64,000 nucleotides of DNA, from assembly GCF_043641665.1 (NCBI RefSeq), contig NC_092196.1, positions 15,869,692-15,933,691 of the forward strand. Direction: 5' to 3'. Positions 26,801 to 41,700 of the stretch are shown in pieces (position 1 is the first letter of the stretch; every line of letters starts with the position of its first letter). The position numbers were made by a program, and so were the translations under genes. This DNA is from Enoplosus armatus. Lineage: Eukaryota > Chordata > Actinopteri > Centrarchiformes > Enoplosidae. The notes beneath the pieces are model-generated. The model saw only the letters and a list, made by a program, of their open reading frames with translations. It did not search any database and was not told the origin of the DNA.

Positions 26801-29800
26801 ATTATTATTCATGAGCTCCAGAGGGTTTAAAGCTATACTCATTTTAAAGAGTTTGATGAAGAGAGCTGTCTCTTTTGGGTACAATGTTTCATCAGCTTAG
26901 ACCTTCCAAGCAAGTTAGCAAGCAATTACTAATAAAGAGTAGTGACTAATTAGTTTATTAAAGAAGAAAAAGCTGTGTAAAAAAGTGTGTCGAAAATGAT
27001 GGCGCTGTAGGATACTCAAAACCAACACTATATATAATTTCCATTCACTTCTATGTTTTTCAGCTACATCAGTTTAAAAACTATTTGTCTATACTTCTTT
27101 GCCAAAACCTGATTACCTGAAGGAAATCCACATTGGCAGTAAGAATGTTAACATAAGGTTATTAGCTTTCAGTTTCCATCTGCAGTCATTTCTGTACTTC
27201 CCAGTAAATGTCAGGCTTGGCTGATATGGGGATGCAAAATGGTGCCACAGAGTACAACCTGTGCTTTGTTTTGTTCTCCGTAGCCTGTGTTTTGTTTTTC
27301 CCTTGCCTCTTTAACCCTCCTCCCACAACCATCCTTCACCCTGTTTGCAATAATGTTCCTGACATTTTTCAGCAGGACTGCGGCAACCTCGAAAAAAGCA
27401 AAGATCAAGAGGAGATCGCTTGATTATTCACTGACATGCGTCCTTTTGTATGATAGCGCCAGAGAGGCAGAAACAAAACACCTGGAAGTTTTTTTGGCAG
27501 ACTTTAGCACGTCATGGTGTGAGATGCACTGAAGCGCTATGGCTCCCATATCATATTTGAACAGGCATGAATATTTTAATTGCACGCTTCATTTTAAACT
27601 CCCACATTTTCTGAGAAACTCAGTTGTTTACAGGGAAATGTCCCCGTGTCATTACGTCCAGCGGTTTGTCAAGACATCGACATCATGAACTGAAAGTGGT
27701 ACCAATAAAAAGAGTTGCAGTCGTCATGCTGTCCTGAGATTTCAGATTCATTTATTTGTGAAGATGGTATGAAATTATCATCATAATAGTAGTCATTACT
27801 TTGTGTCAGTGAATGCCTGCTTGGCTCAGTCTGCTAACATTCAGGGACAGGCTCAGGGAATAATGAATGTTGTCAGACGAGCAATTCATTTTGGCAACTC
27901 AGGTCAGCCAAGGGAATGAATGGCACGATGGTTAGAAATGATATTACCATTTCTTTAATTTCCTGTCAATTTGAGACTTCCACTGTGTTAATATTAGACA
28001 GACTGTTTGTTTTCATTGTTGAGACCGAGCTGCATTTAAAAAGGAAGCATTCCTCCTTTTACAAAATGTACCAAGTTTTGGAGTTTTGTAGCTTTTCATA
28101 AACATCATTTGCTAGTTTGCATCTGAAAACGATGACTTTTTCTAAATCACTCCAAAGTCCAGTACAGTTTTAAAAAAAACATGCATGCAGTGGAACGACT
28201 CAATTCTGATTTCACACCATTCAATAGCTTCTTCTTCTTCAGGACTTTGACACCAGAACAAATAACGTCACAACACACAGGATGAGGCAGATGTATCTCA
28301 TAAGAACTCACTCAAGGGAACACAATTTTATTCATAACAATCCATTTTTGCTCAGAAATTGCCAGGTAATACTCTGATTACTCTGACACTGGCAGCTGAT
28401 GAAAGTCATCTTCATCCTCATAATTTGATCATAAATTGCCTCTTACACATAAACTGACAGAAAACAGAGAAGGAACATTGTGATGTTTGAAGTGTTTTAC
28501 CAGCTATATATTGAAATATGTCATATTTTGTTTAACCAAAGTATATAAGCTGTTGTATGAGGGATATTAGCATGTGTCACCTTTGATATCCTGAACAGCA
28601 TTGTCCTATTACAAACATATTCAACAAAAGCAGTTCAAACAGGTTTTTGTGCAGTAGATTTGTTTAAAAATTTAGATGATTATAGAGGCGATTGCAGCAT
28701 CTCAGCGTCATATTTGAGTTTAAGATTTGCAGCTCTCCGGCAGTATTTCTCTCTTAATTTACTAATATTTACATCTGAACCTGCAGCTGGCCAGAGAAGA
28801 ATGAATTAACCTGTGAATGAATCATCATTCATCCTGAGCCCGAGAGCTCAGCCACAGTGGAATTTAAATAAATCCCACAGTAATTTTGGAATAATTTAAA
28901 TCTAAATAGCAAAGGGCTGAATAATCAACAAGTAATTAGAAGTAAAATTGGTCATCTGTTCACATCTTTCACTTTCAGCTTCATCAACAGGCATGGCTGC
29001 TCCCATTCATCCCAAACAATCATCTTTAGAGGTCAGCCCCTCCTCAGTGCCGTTAATTTTACCAAGAGACATGAATGTTTCAGTTCATACTGTATTACTC
29101 ATCACTCCAGAGACAGAAAGGCTAAATAGCAGCCTGTTTAATTTATTCATGTGAGCCATCTCTTCCTTTGCTGCCATAAATGCAAATTCAGTCTTGATTA
29201 GGCTTATAATTTTCATTCTGTGGAATGATCAGACCTTAAACATAAATTTAGAAATAATCAGATTTCAATAACAATGATAATCATTTGTATTAGAAATGAA
29301 GATTTTCCAGTTACGCTTCAAGGAACATGTACTCAGCTGGAAAAGACAACCCTGAAATTTAGCAAAAACAATTGTTGACTTCCATAAAGTCTGATGTTTA
29401 ATTGATTGTTTGTTTACATTTTTCATTGTTAGCTTCATTAATTATATATTATCGGTGTCTAAATAAACTGACAGACTATCCTTTGTATCTAAAAACAATG
29501 TCTGAGACCCTTGTGGGTCTCCCCCCTCTACAAACTGCAGATGGTTTAGTCCACTAGTAATAAGTGTAAAAATTAAGTAATTGCAGGGGATCCAAGCACT
29601 TTCAGGCATCCAGGATACCAAAAGAGAAAAGCAAGACATTAATAATAATAATTTGAGGGAAAACAGCTGTTAACAAAGCCCTTTCTAGAGACAGATGAGT
29701 GCACACAACTCGCCAGCACCTGTGTTATGTAGCTTGAACCTAGCTACCTAGCAGCTTAGCTTAGCTTGCTAATAAATTAAGCAGCATTTCCCTTCCCTTG

Positions 29801-29937
29801 ATATTCCCATGGATGTGAGACAAGGAGAGTTTATAACGTGGCACTAAAAGATATATCAAGCAACCATTTGCGCTAGCTAGCACTGTAAAATATGATTCCA
29901 CTAAAATGTTGTTTATTTGTCCTTATTATGAAATACA
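23851..29937. other. Intergenic, no gene seen
   Basis: Holds repeat fragments at 25321-25525. The GC-richer patch at about 24180-24570 has open frames on both strands, but no frame gives a known protein. About 28780-29160 is unique and rich in homeodomain-like TAATTA words; its function is unknown. Confidence 0.5.
25321..25525 (+). repeat. Fish repeat fragments: TTTATTTGTATAGCCC block and SINE 3' part
   Basis: CAACTTTATTTGTATAGCCC (25328-25347) is a common fish repeat word. About 90 bp on, GGTTGCATGACCTTCCTTCT...CATTTCCCATC...TATCCACTATCAAAATGAAGG (about 25448-25517) matches the 3' part of a high-copy fish SINE family as I remember it. The tRNA-like head is not recognisable. Confidence 0.5.
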
Positions 29938-30015
29938 TATATAGTAATATATATAAGATTACTATATATATATATATATGAGATTACTACATATATATAT
30001 ATATATAGTAATCTT
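29938..30015. repeat. (AT)n tract containing a perfect 25-bp palindrome
   Basis: AT-repeat tract in which 29955-29979 and 29991-30015 are perfect inverted copies (AAGATTACT then alternating TA), separated by 11 nt that repeat AGATTACTAC. Confidence 0.9.
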
Positions 30016-31172
30016 TTTCAATGTAGGAAATAATGATCTATTATAACACAGAAAAGCTCATAGTAAAAGTATCACAGTAAAAGTATCACTACTGATGACC
30101 GCTAAAAATGCATGTTTGGTTGTTATTCAGTTATTTGTACATGGGGGTGCCATTTCCCATCTCTCAACTGATAATTAAGGAATAAAATGCATGATAAATG
30201 ATGCATTAAGGAGGGATGGCATATGCACAGAGCCCATATTTTCGAGCTACACTCTTGGTGAATGGCTTCACTGGTACAATTATGTACATGACATTGTAGA
30301 CAATGTTATATTAGCGAGGTCTATACTGTGAATCCCTACGTGACTGCTGTGACATCAAATAAATTAGTCTTGTATAATGTAGCTCAGATGGAAACATCCT
30401 TTTATTTCATTACCTGTGGTTCTAAACTCGGGTCAGACGAGAATCAGTATGAGTGTGAAAAAGCGTGGAGACAAGCAAAATAAATGGTACTTTCCAAAGT
30501 GTTCAGCACAGTGATTTAAAGAAGAATCATAAAAGAAAAAAATCTGTCTACTGGGCTGAAAACATTTTCACAGGAAATGGACATCTCTCCCCTGTCAGGG
30601 TGCAGAGCCCGACAACACTTGCAGCGTGCCAAGCTTCAGCATCATCCCACTTCCCATTAGTCATGCTGTATGTGACTCTTATGTATTAGGTTTTCCATTC
30701 AAAAGCACTCAATGAGAGAATGATTACATATTTCTACATGGCTGGCAGTGCAAATTATTAGCATAAGCAGCACTGGTAAATGACTTTCTGTAACAAAGCA
30801 AATACCAAACTGAGTAGAACAAACACTGTGGGGCAAACAATAACTTGAGAGAAGACACAGCATTGGGCCCTTGAGGAATATCACACTGATGATTATTTCA
30901 TAGGTTTACATATTACTGATTCACTGCTGCTACTGTGTTAAGTTTGCAGGGATAAAAATCAGCAGCAACAGTATGTAATGTGTCTGTGCCTGCAGCTGTG
31001 AGCCTTACTGATGCCTCAACAGTGCCACCTTTTGATCAAAGTTATGAGGTATGCCTCTTCTTCATGTTCACTCATCAGAAACACAGTGTGCACTCATGTG
31101 GATCTCCAGAAAACATCTAATTTGAACAAAATGTTCGTCTTAGGATACAGGATTAGAGGAATAAAAGGCAAC
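30016..31172. other. 3' flank of MRM2, no further gene seen
   Basis: Includes a 14-bp tandem duplication (AGTAAAAGTATCAC at 30062 and 30076). The MRM2 3' UTR lies in the right-hand part, but no clear minus-strand AATAAA was identified close to the stop. Confidence 0.4.
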
Positions 31173-33915
<2,743 letters not shown>

Positions 33916-36900
33916 ATGTTGAGCCCCAAGCTGCTGACCCTGGTGCTGGTGGTCCAGCCCGGCAGAGTGCTGCTCGGCATGAAGAAGAGAGGGTTTGGGT
34001 CAGGGAAGTGGAATGGCTTTGGGGGCAAAGTTCAACCTGGAGAAACCATTGAAGATGGTGCAAGGAGGTAAATGATCTCACCGGTTGTCTTCAGGAGCCT
34101 TCAGGAGATCCTCTTTGTTGTTTTAAAGGAAAAGCAGGAAACGTTTGTTCACAGTATTTTTGACAAAGCCTGCATGAAAATGAGCAATAAAGGGAAAGTT
34201 TAACAAGAATTAAATGATTTCACAGTCCATGTTTCAGCTCCACAATGCATATTATCACACTGCAGTTGCATTATAACAAAGCATTATATGTTATAACAAC
34301 ATAACACAAGATATGGAGCTGTGTTTTTGCATTTAAAATGAACATGTGTGAAAACGTGTTTTGAGGCAATGACTGTACATTTCTAACAGGCTGACCAAGT
34401 GTCAGGGGGATAGAAAAAAATATTTGCTAATTTGTAAGCTTGATAAAATAAATGAATGTTGAGTCTGACCGATGTGTCAGTCATCAGCAGCAAGTTTGTT
34501 CCAAAGATAAAGGAAGGAAACCCTGAAGGCAGTCAGGCCCTGTCTCAAGCTGTTTTCTCTCAAATATGAAGAAGAGACCTGCTTTGTGCAAAGACTAATG
34601 GAAGGCTAAATCAGTCAAATCTCAAGACTAGCTGTTAGCTTGATGAAACAATCAAAGAGAAGGTCTTAGACCAAGTGATGAGACTCAAAACATTTAGTGT
34701 GTGTGCACAATCCTGGATAATGTATCTGGTAGGAGGACTTAAAAATGCACTTTAAGAATATACAGCATGTGTGAAGTGTACTGTGAGTGTATTTCTACAA
34801 TACACGTTATTAAACATTTATGTGATGTTTTTTATTTTTAGAGAACTGCTGGAAGAAAGCGGCCTCACGGTGGATGCTCTCGAGAAGGTCGGAAATATCA
34901 AATTTGAATTTGTTGGAGAAACACAGCTACTCGACGTCCATGTTTTCCGAGCAGACGCTTATAATGGAGAACCAACAGAATCAGATGGTATGATTCCACA
35001 CTGCACCTCAGTGAACTGGGAAGAAATGAAAGCGGGTGGTAAACGATAATTCCAGCATAACTTTTTTCCAGGGTTTTATGTTAATAGGAAAACCATAATC
35101 AGAGTGGAGTAACTGTGGAATGACACAGCTATAGTCTCAAAAATATGAAAAGTGATAATAAAATTAGAGAGACACTATCATCTTTAACGGGAATAACTCA
35201 TGATATTAAAATAGCATTCGTTTTAAAAACAAGTGCCACTTGTTTCCATGATAAAAATATTTCGAGGTGAAGAGGAACTACTATTTCTGTTGCAACTGAT
35301 GTGTACAAAAACCCTGTAATCCTGCAAAAAATTTCCCATTTTCACTTTTGGTTCCCCTTAATCTTGACTTCCTTTTAAGTTATCTCGATGCCAGTCCAGG
35401 CTTCGTGGCAATTAAAGTTTTGCATTTGTGTTGAGGTTTAAATAATGAGGCCGGCAGAGAATCAAAACAGTTTCTGATTGAAACACTTATCTGGGAACTT
35501 GTTAACTTTTTCACAGACATGACTGTGAGCACGGAGAGCAGAGTAGTTAATGGGTAGAATCTATAAGTGGAAATGTTAAAAGACTGTAAATACACAAAGG
35601 AAAGAGGAGGCTCTCAACAGAAGGAATGCAGAGACCTTTGGTGATCTGTACTTCGTGAGAATTTAGTCAAAGTCAGCTGGGTCAAGTTTAGAGACACACA
35701 GCAAAGCACAGCTCATGGAGGAGTCAGACATTAGCACTGCACCAAAGAGTCTGGAGGGCAAGAGAAGTCAAACTGCCAAAGGGGTGAAGAGACAAAAAAA
35801 GCTTGAATGAAATATGCTATAGTTAGTGCTGCTAACACTGATTTGACGAGGAGCAACAGCTGGAACTTCAGGGTGGGTTTGACTTTAAAGTGTAAAAGTT
35901 TCAGAAGAAATCTCAGCAAGTAATTAGAAATCACATTTTCTACTTGGTCCACAGGACAGGATAATAATATAGGCGAAGCCAAGCATCTGTGAAAGTATGA
36001 TTTTCTTTTTTGGTGATTGATTGAAGTTCTCTCTTTTGTTTTTAAATGTCCACAGTCTGAAATCCTCTGATTTGTTTGTACCCTTCTAAAGAAAATAATT
36101 ATGCGTCCATATAAGTCTGTTTTAAAACAGTTCTCACATGCTCATATATGCTGCACATTGAAAGTGTAATTGGTCACAATAATGATTCCTCCTCTCCATA
36201 CTGGCTATGAAGAAATCCCCTCTTAGTTCAACTCCAATATAAGAGACATTCATCCACAGATCTCTGTATACTGTGCAACACTTCCTTCTAAATTTCAATT
36301 CAATTTAAAAAGAGGTTTCTTCAGTCTGTAGTGTAGAAAGTTTTTTTTATTATGACATTCCCTCTTTTTGTTGCTGTCACTTCACTGCAGCTCAGCAGGG
36401 AGACGTGGATTTCTGTACTAAATCAACTAACTTTGGTTACAGCTTCGCGGTTGCTTCAGATGAACTCTGAAAGGCATTTTCTTGCACAGAACGAAGATGG
36501 TAGATTTCATTCTCTTGCATTAGTGTTGAGCTAAACAAGGATTTCTCCACAGTGAACAATAGCTTTTATTGTACATGTGGGTATTGTTTTAAGACAGACT
36601 TCAAAAGACACAAACCCTTAAGTGTTTGTAATTTTCAGCTCAAAAGAACAGATAAGATAAAGCAGGAGAGGAGTTTGAAATTGTTTTTATCTGCACTGCA
36701 TTAATAACTATGTCTGTAAATCCTGATCCAACATCAGTTGTTTCAATAATAATTCCTGCTATGTACTGGACAGTGATTCAGAAGCGGCACAAACAGAGAG
36801 AAGTGATGAATTCGGTAATGCTTGATCTTCCTGTAACATCTAAAGGTAGCTGATAAAAACTCGTTACTAATTATTTTCTCTCGTTTGTTTTCTAGAAATG

Positions 36901-37068
36901 AGGCCTCAGTGGTTTGATCGAGACCAGATTCCTTTCAGTCAAATGTGGGCTGATGACATCCTGTGGTTCCCCCTGATGCTCCAGAAGAAGAAATTTGTTG
37001 GATACTTTAAGTTTCAGGGTCACGATGTGATTCTCAGCCACAAACTGGAGGAAGTGGAGGAACTGTGA
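33916..37068 (+). CDS. nudt1: NUDT1 (MTH1): oxidised purine nucleoside triphosphate hydrolase, 3 coding exons, 156 aa
   Basis: Nudix hydrolase that converts oxidised purine triphosphates such as 8-oxo-dGTP and 2-OH-dATP to monophosphates plus pyrophosphate, keeping them out of DNA and RNA. Coding exons are 33916-34067, 34842-34987 and 36896-37068; all junctions are GT-AG and the joined frame is 471 nt. The product has exactly the human MTH1 length. The Nudix box G-x5-E-x7-RE-L-x-EE-x-G-L is intact at residues 37-59, with metal-binding glutamates at 52, 55 and 56. The base-recognition residues N33, F27, W117, D119 and D120 are all present in human numbering. The start is the first ATG in frame, giving the human-like [14 protein letters not shown]-terminus. 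A donor-like CAG/GTGAGA sits immediately before this ATG, so part of the leader might be alternatively spliced. The introns (774 and 1908 nt) hold no other gene that I can see. The gene is tail-to-tail with SNX8. Confidence 0.97.
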
Positions 37069-37197
37069 AACAACCTGGGAAGAACTGCGTGTCTGAGGAC
37101 TCAAAATGTCTTTTTTAAAGCTGCAGATGTTTGTTGTTCGGTTTCACTTGTGGGCTCTGAGGACTTTACATGTGGAGTGTTTACCTGTCTGTTACAT

Positions 37198-37203
37198 ATT
37201 AAA
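37198..37203 (+). terminator. Candidate NUDT1 polyadenylation signal (ATTAAA)
   Basis: ATTAAA, the commonest variant hexamer, occurs 130 nt after the NUDT1 stop and is followed within 25-60 nt by T-rich sequence. It would give a short 3' UTR. Other hexamers further on cannot be excluded. Confidence 0.45.
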
Positions 37204-37331
37204 CGTTTTTAAGTCTGTTAGAAATATTTCCTGCTGAATATATTCTTTTTTTTTTCGATCAGACTTCAAATAATTTAAAAAAGAAAAAAAGCAAAGCAGC
37301 AATACACTGAAAGAAATATCCATTCTGTCAT

Positions 37332-37337
37332 TTTATT
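37332..37337 (-). terminator. Candidate distal SNX8 polyadenylation signal
   Basis: AATAAA on the minus strand (TTTATT on plus), about 1.4 kb beyond the SNX8 stop. Further minus-strand AATAAA hexamers occur at 37414-37419 and 37859-37864, so the true SNX8 3' end is undecided. If the distal site is used, the SNX8 and NUDT1 3' ends come within about 100 bp of each other. Confidence 0.3.
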
Positions 37338-38739
37338 TTTCAGGATGAATGATTTAAAACAATTCAGCAAGGATTTCTTTAATAAACTATGTACAGCATC
37401 TACAGTAATAGTTTTTATTGGGTTTCATATTCTGTGCAAGTTAACTTGATTCTTGATACTTTTTTTTTTGCCAAAACAAACGTGTTTCATACTGTACACA
37501 CAGTACTACATACATTTTGATATATACATATCCTGATTTCTCATGTCATCAGTCAGTTCGAAGTGTTTGAGTTTTATAAATAATGTTCTGATAAACTGAA
37601 TGTGTAAAGACACAAATGTGCATCGTTTTCATTCCAAATATCTGAGAAGTAGAAAGTTTGATAGTGTATGGAAAGGGAATTCAACGATATCCGGATCTTG
37701 TTTGCCCTCATAAACATTATTACATGATTAATCATGATGTCTGCAATAGTCTTCTATCAAGTGATAAGGCCAAAAGTATTGCAGTGAAATTATTAAGAAT
37801 TTAAGAAATAAAGTGGTGCATATATAAATTTGATCTGTGTAGGACTCCTGTTACATGATTTATTGCACAGCTGTATATTTTAGTGACTTTATATCATATA
37901 TCTTTGGTAGTAAATCAATAGATTATAGTGTTATTGCTGACTTTATGCCAGAGGTCGTCATTTTTATCAATAAATATCAAATCTCTGCCCTTCGTAGTAT
38001 TGTACACTTTGAGCGTAGTTTCAAAATAGCTTATAAAATGAAACTGGGAGTCTTGCAAACAATTTAAGCAGAGAAAGCAAAGATGTTGCTCTACATAAAA
38101 GCAAACACTATAACAGTACGAGAAATAGCACAATTATCTATAAAAAAAAATCAAAGCTGCTACACATCCTTCTAAACTAAAATCTGTATCAAAAATACAT
38201 TGGTCTAAAGTTATTCAGTAAGTAAAAACAAAAACCTTCATGACTGGAGATTTAAAATAATCCCATCCTTTAATAAAATAAAACTTTCTGTCCCTCGCAA
38301 TGTTTCTCAACTATCTTAGTGTATAAAACTTCTTACAAGGTTAAGTTATAAACAGGTGCTTTAGGAAATGGATATACTGTCGTCCCTCACACCTGACATG
38401 CTGACTGGTCCCTTGTAAAATAACATTTAGAGGATTTTCCTTCCTTCATTTGGAAGTGGACATTAGTTCCTCATCAAGCAAAGCATGAAATGACAGATTT
38501 ATGAGCCCACTGTCTTTTCCAGTTACATGGCTGATGATCAAACCCAAAGTAAGTTGAGAAGCTGAGAATCCATTTACATTAAAAATCCTCTTATTGAATG
38601 GAATGTATTTTGTGTAATAGACGACTTCGTAGAAGGAAAAAAGTTGTGCATTCTACATTTTTCTGGAGCAAGTTATCTTCCCATTTGTGATCCTCATCAG
38701 CGGCAGTGTTTCTCTCCGTCCACCTCGTGTATTTAGGTT

Positions 38740-41700
38740 TCAGATGGGGGGTTTCAGTCCGTTATTACCACCAAAGAGACATCCAAGCTTTGGCTGGAGT
38801 TCATTCCACACCTCTCCCATCTGGAAAGAAGGCATAAAGTCACTTCATTTTACCTACATTTCCACGAAGATCATAATACTAATAGAATAAAGTGCATTGA
38901 AATATTGCGTAGTGGTTTTGCAGGTAATCAAAAGATCAAAGTATCAATATCAAAGTACTGCAAGATCCACAGAAACCTTCTCAAAATGTTGCCATATTGG
39001 AATTTGAGTGACAAAGACTTCACATTGACGTATATATATATATATGTATATATATATTGTGCTTTATTTGATTTTAAAATAGGCAAAGGTATGTGGAAGA
39101 TTCACTTGTTCGTGTGAAATGTAGATGAAAATATTATCTTTCCAGTGATACCATCCATCATTATTAGTTCTTTCGCAGGACTTTAGGAGCCAATTTAAAA
39201 CTGATTTGACCCTCCTGGTGGGTCACGGTATCGACGTAGAGAAGGGTCTGTAGAAAAATGATTTCCAACACAAGCTGCCTCACCTCTCTGTGTCCTTGGA
39301 CCTGGGAGTTAACAAAAGCCCCCAGAATGTGGGATGTGATTGGAAGGTAGTTGAAGATAAGCTGTGTCTCTTGATGAAGGCAGAACAGGGAGAAGTAGTT
39401 ACGCAGCTCCATGGTCTGAATGGCGTTTTCTTGCTATTAACAGGATGGGGAAAAAAACAAATTGTGAAATTGTCACCACATCAAATGATGATAATAATTA
39501 GTTAAGTTTTCTGTGGGGAAATTTTCCTCCAATGACACCAGAGATTAGATGAGGCTGATAAAGCTCTGCTCATATTACCAAAACAGGGAGGTGCCCATAA
39601 GTCATTCCATTACATTTTAATTGGCTCACTGTTACCGACACTGACGCTGGTGTCTGATGAAGAAGCCCAGTAGAAGCTTGCATCATGCAAGGGAGAGAAA
39701 TAATCACAGTTATAAGACTTTGCAGACCAGCCAGGATGCAGTCATCTCAGCATATTACTCTGCTGTTACTAATATCTGTTGATAGCCGCGTAGGCGGTGA
39801 TGTCACTCTGTCTGTCAGGCGGTGGGTGGCTCCACCACTTCAGTCCACACTGAAATCTCAACTGTTGAGAGACATTCATGGTCCCCAGAGGACGAATGCT
39901 ACTGCCTCTGGCGATGCCCTCTTGCACCACCATGAGGTTTATGTTTTTTTGTGAAATGTCTCAATAACTATAAGATGGATTGTTATGAAATTTGGGACAC
40001 ACATTCATGTTCCCTCAGGATGAATTGTAATCACTTTGGTGATCTTTTAATCTACCCAATTCTTCAGTTTATGACTAAATAGCCTGACCTGCAAAACTCA
40101 TGACATTCCCATCAGCCTCAGTTGTACTTACTTACAAAGCCCCACCATGCATTAGTACTGAGCTGCTAGCACGACTGTAGCCTTGTTTAGACAGAGATGA
40201 CCCACCTTCTCTTGAATAACGGAGTATAGCGAATATTAGTGGATGTTACGTGATCCCATAGTTGTTAATGCATAAATCTCATCAAGTCAGTCATTTTTCT
40301 AACAGCTTTGAGGCCTAAATCAGCTTTTATTGGATAAATTTCCCTTTAAATACAAAATGCTGCTCATTTCTGAAATATGGAACTCTATAACACCCTGTCA
40401 GTTGACAAAACAGTCATCTTTCATCGAATTTATGACCACATATGTCAAACACAGACAAACCACACTGACTAAGAGGAACTACAGTCACAAGATGAAAACC
40501 AACAGGGATACAACAGTATGAGGCAAGTTGACAAATGCTCTTAATTGGTATATAACCTAATGTGACTCAACTTTGTACCCATGTTGGTTCATTCAAAGTG
40601 AATCTCTTATATTAAGTTATATTATTTTATCTGCCCCCCTACATTAAATATTTCAATATAATGACATTGCAAGAAAATCAAGGTTAAACACTGCAACAGG
40701 AAATTCACTGAGGCATTAGAAGCACTTGTGCTCGAAAATTCAATTGAAAGAGATTTTATGGTTATTGATATAATTCCTCAAAACTGGGAAATATGAAACA
40801 GTGTGAGCATTTTTTGATAAAAACTCTCACGTCACTTTTACTTAAACCCAATGGATGTCGTTTCATTATTGAATGAGGGTATCGAGCAGAATGTGGAATT
40901 TGAGTATTGGCTGATGGAGGGTTACTGTGTTTAAGGGGAGTACATTATACACTCAGGCCAATTTAGCATTTTATTTATCAAGGACTAAATGACTTGAAAC
41001 GGTATGTTATCAATCAGGAAGCACCCTGACTAAAAGCTTCAAAATGTGGAAACTGAAAGAGATTGACCACCTGAACAATTCGTGATTCCAGCTGCTCCAC
41101 AGACGCCTGCTCTTTGGGCTGCACTGTGGCGCTCATCATCTGCCTCTTCATCACACCGTACTTGTGCAGAGCTCTCTGGTGCTCGTGCAGCACTCCCTTC
41201 TCGTGGCGCTCACAGAGATCCTAGAGAAACACACAGTCACATAAAGCTCTTCACATTTGCATCAAAATGGCATGGTCATATACGGCACAGTAACAATAGG
41301 AACATTATTTGCACAAATTATGAAATTACCATAAATATTACAGTTAATAGAGGCAATGGAGTAGACGCAATGGAAAATGCCACTTTATCTGCCCACCAGG
41401 CCACTTGTTTAATCTCTGCAACCCACCCACTACTAAGAACTACATTTCCAAGTGAGAAAGACTGGTTGGTTCTATTGCAAAATAGGGTGCATTATTGTTC
41501 AAATGAATCATTACATAATATCCTGAATTTAGTTTCTCAACAAGCCTGGATTTACTGTAAATATACAGCTCCTCGTTGTGTCTCTCCGTGTTTTTATTGC
41601 CTCAATGGATAAAAACAGTTTTGCAGTGCTTCATAAAGTGAGTATTATTGGCCTAGAATGTGAAACATGCAAACATCACAATAAAACCACCTGTCATGGA

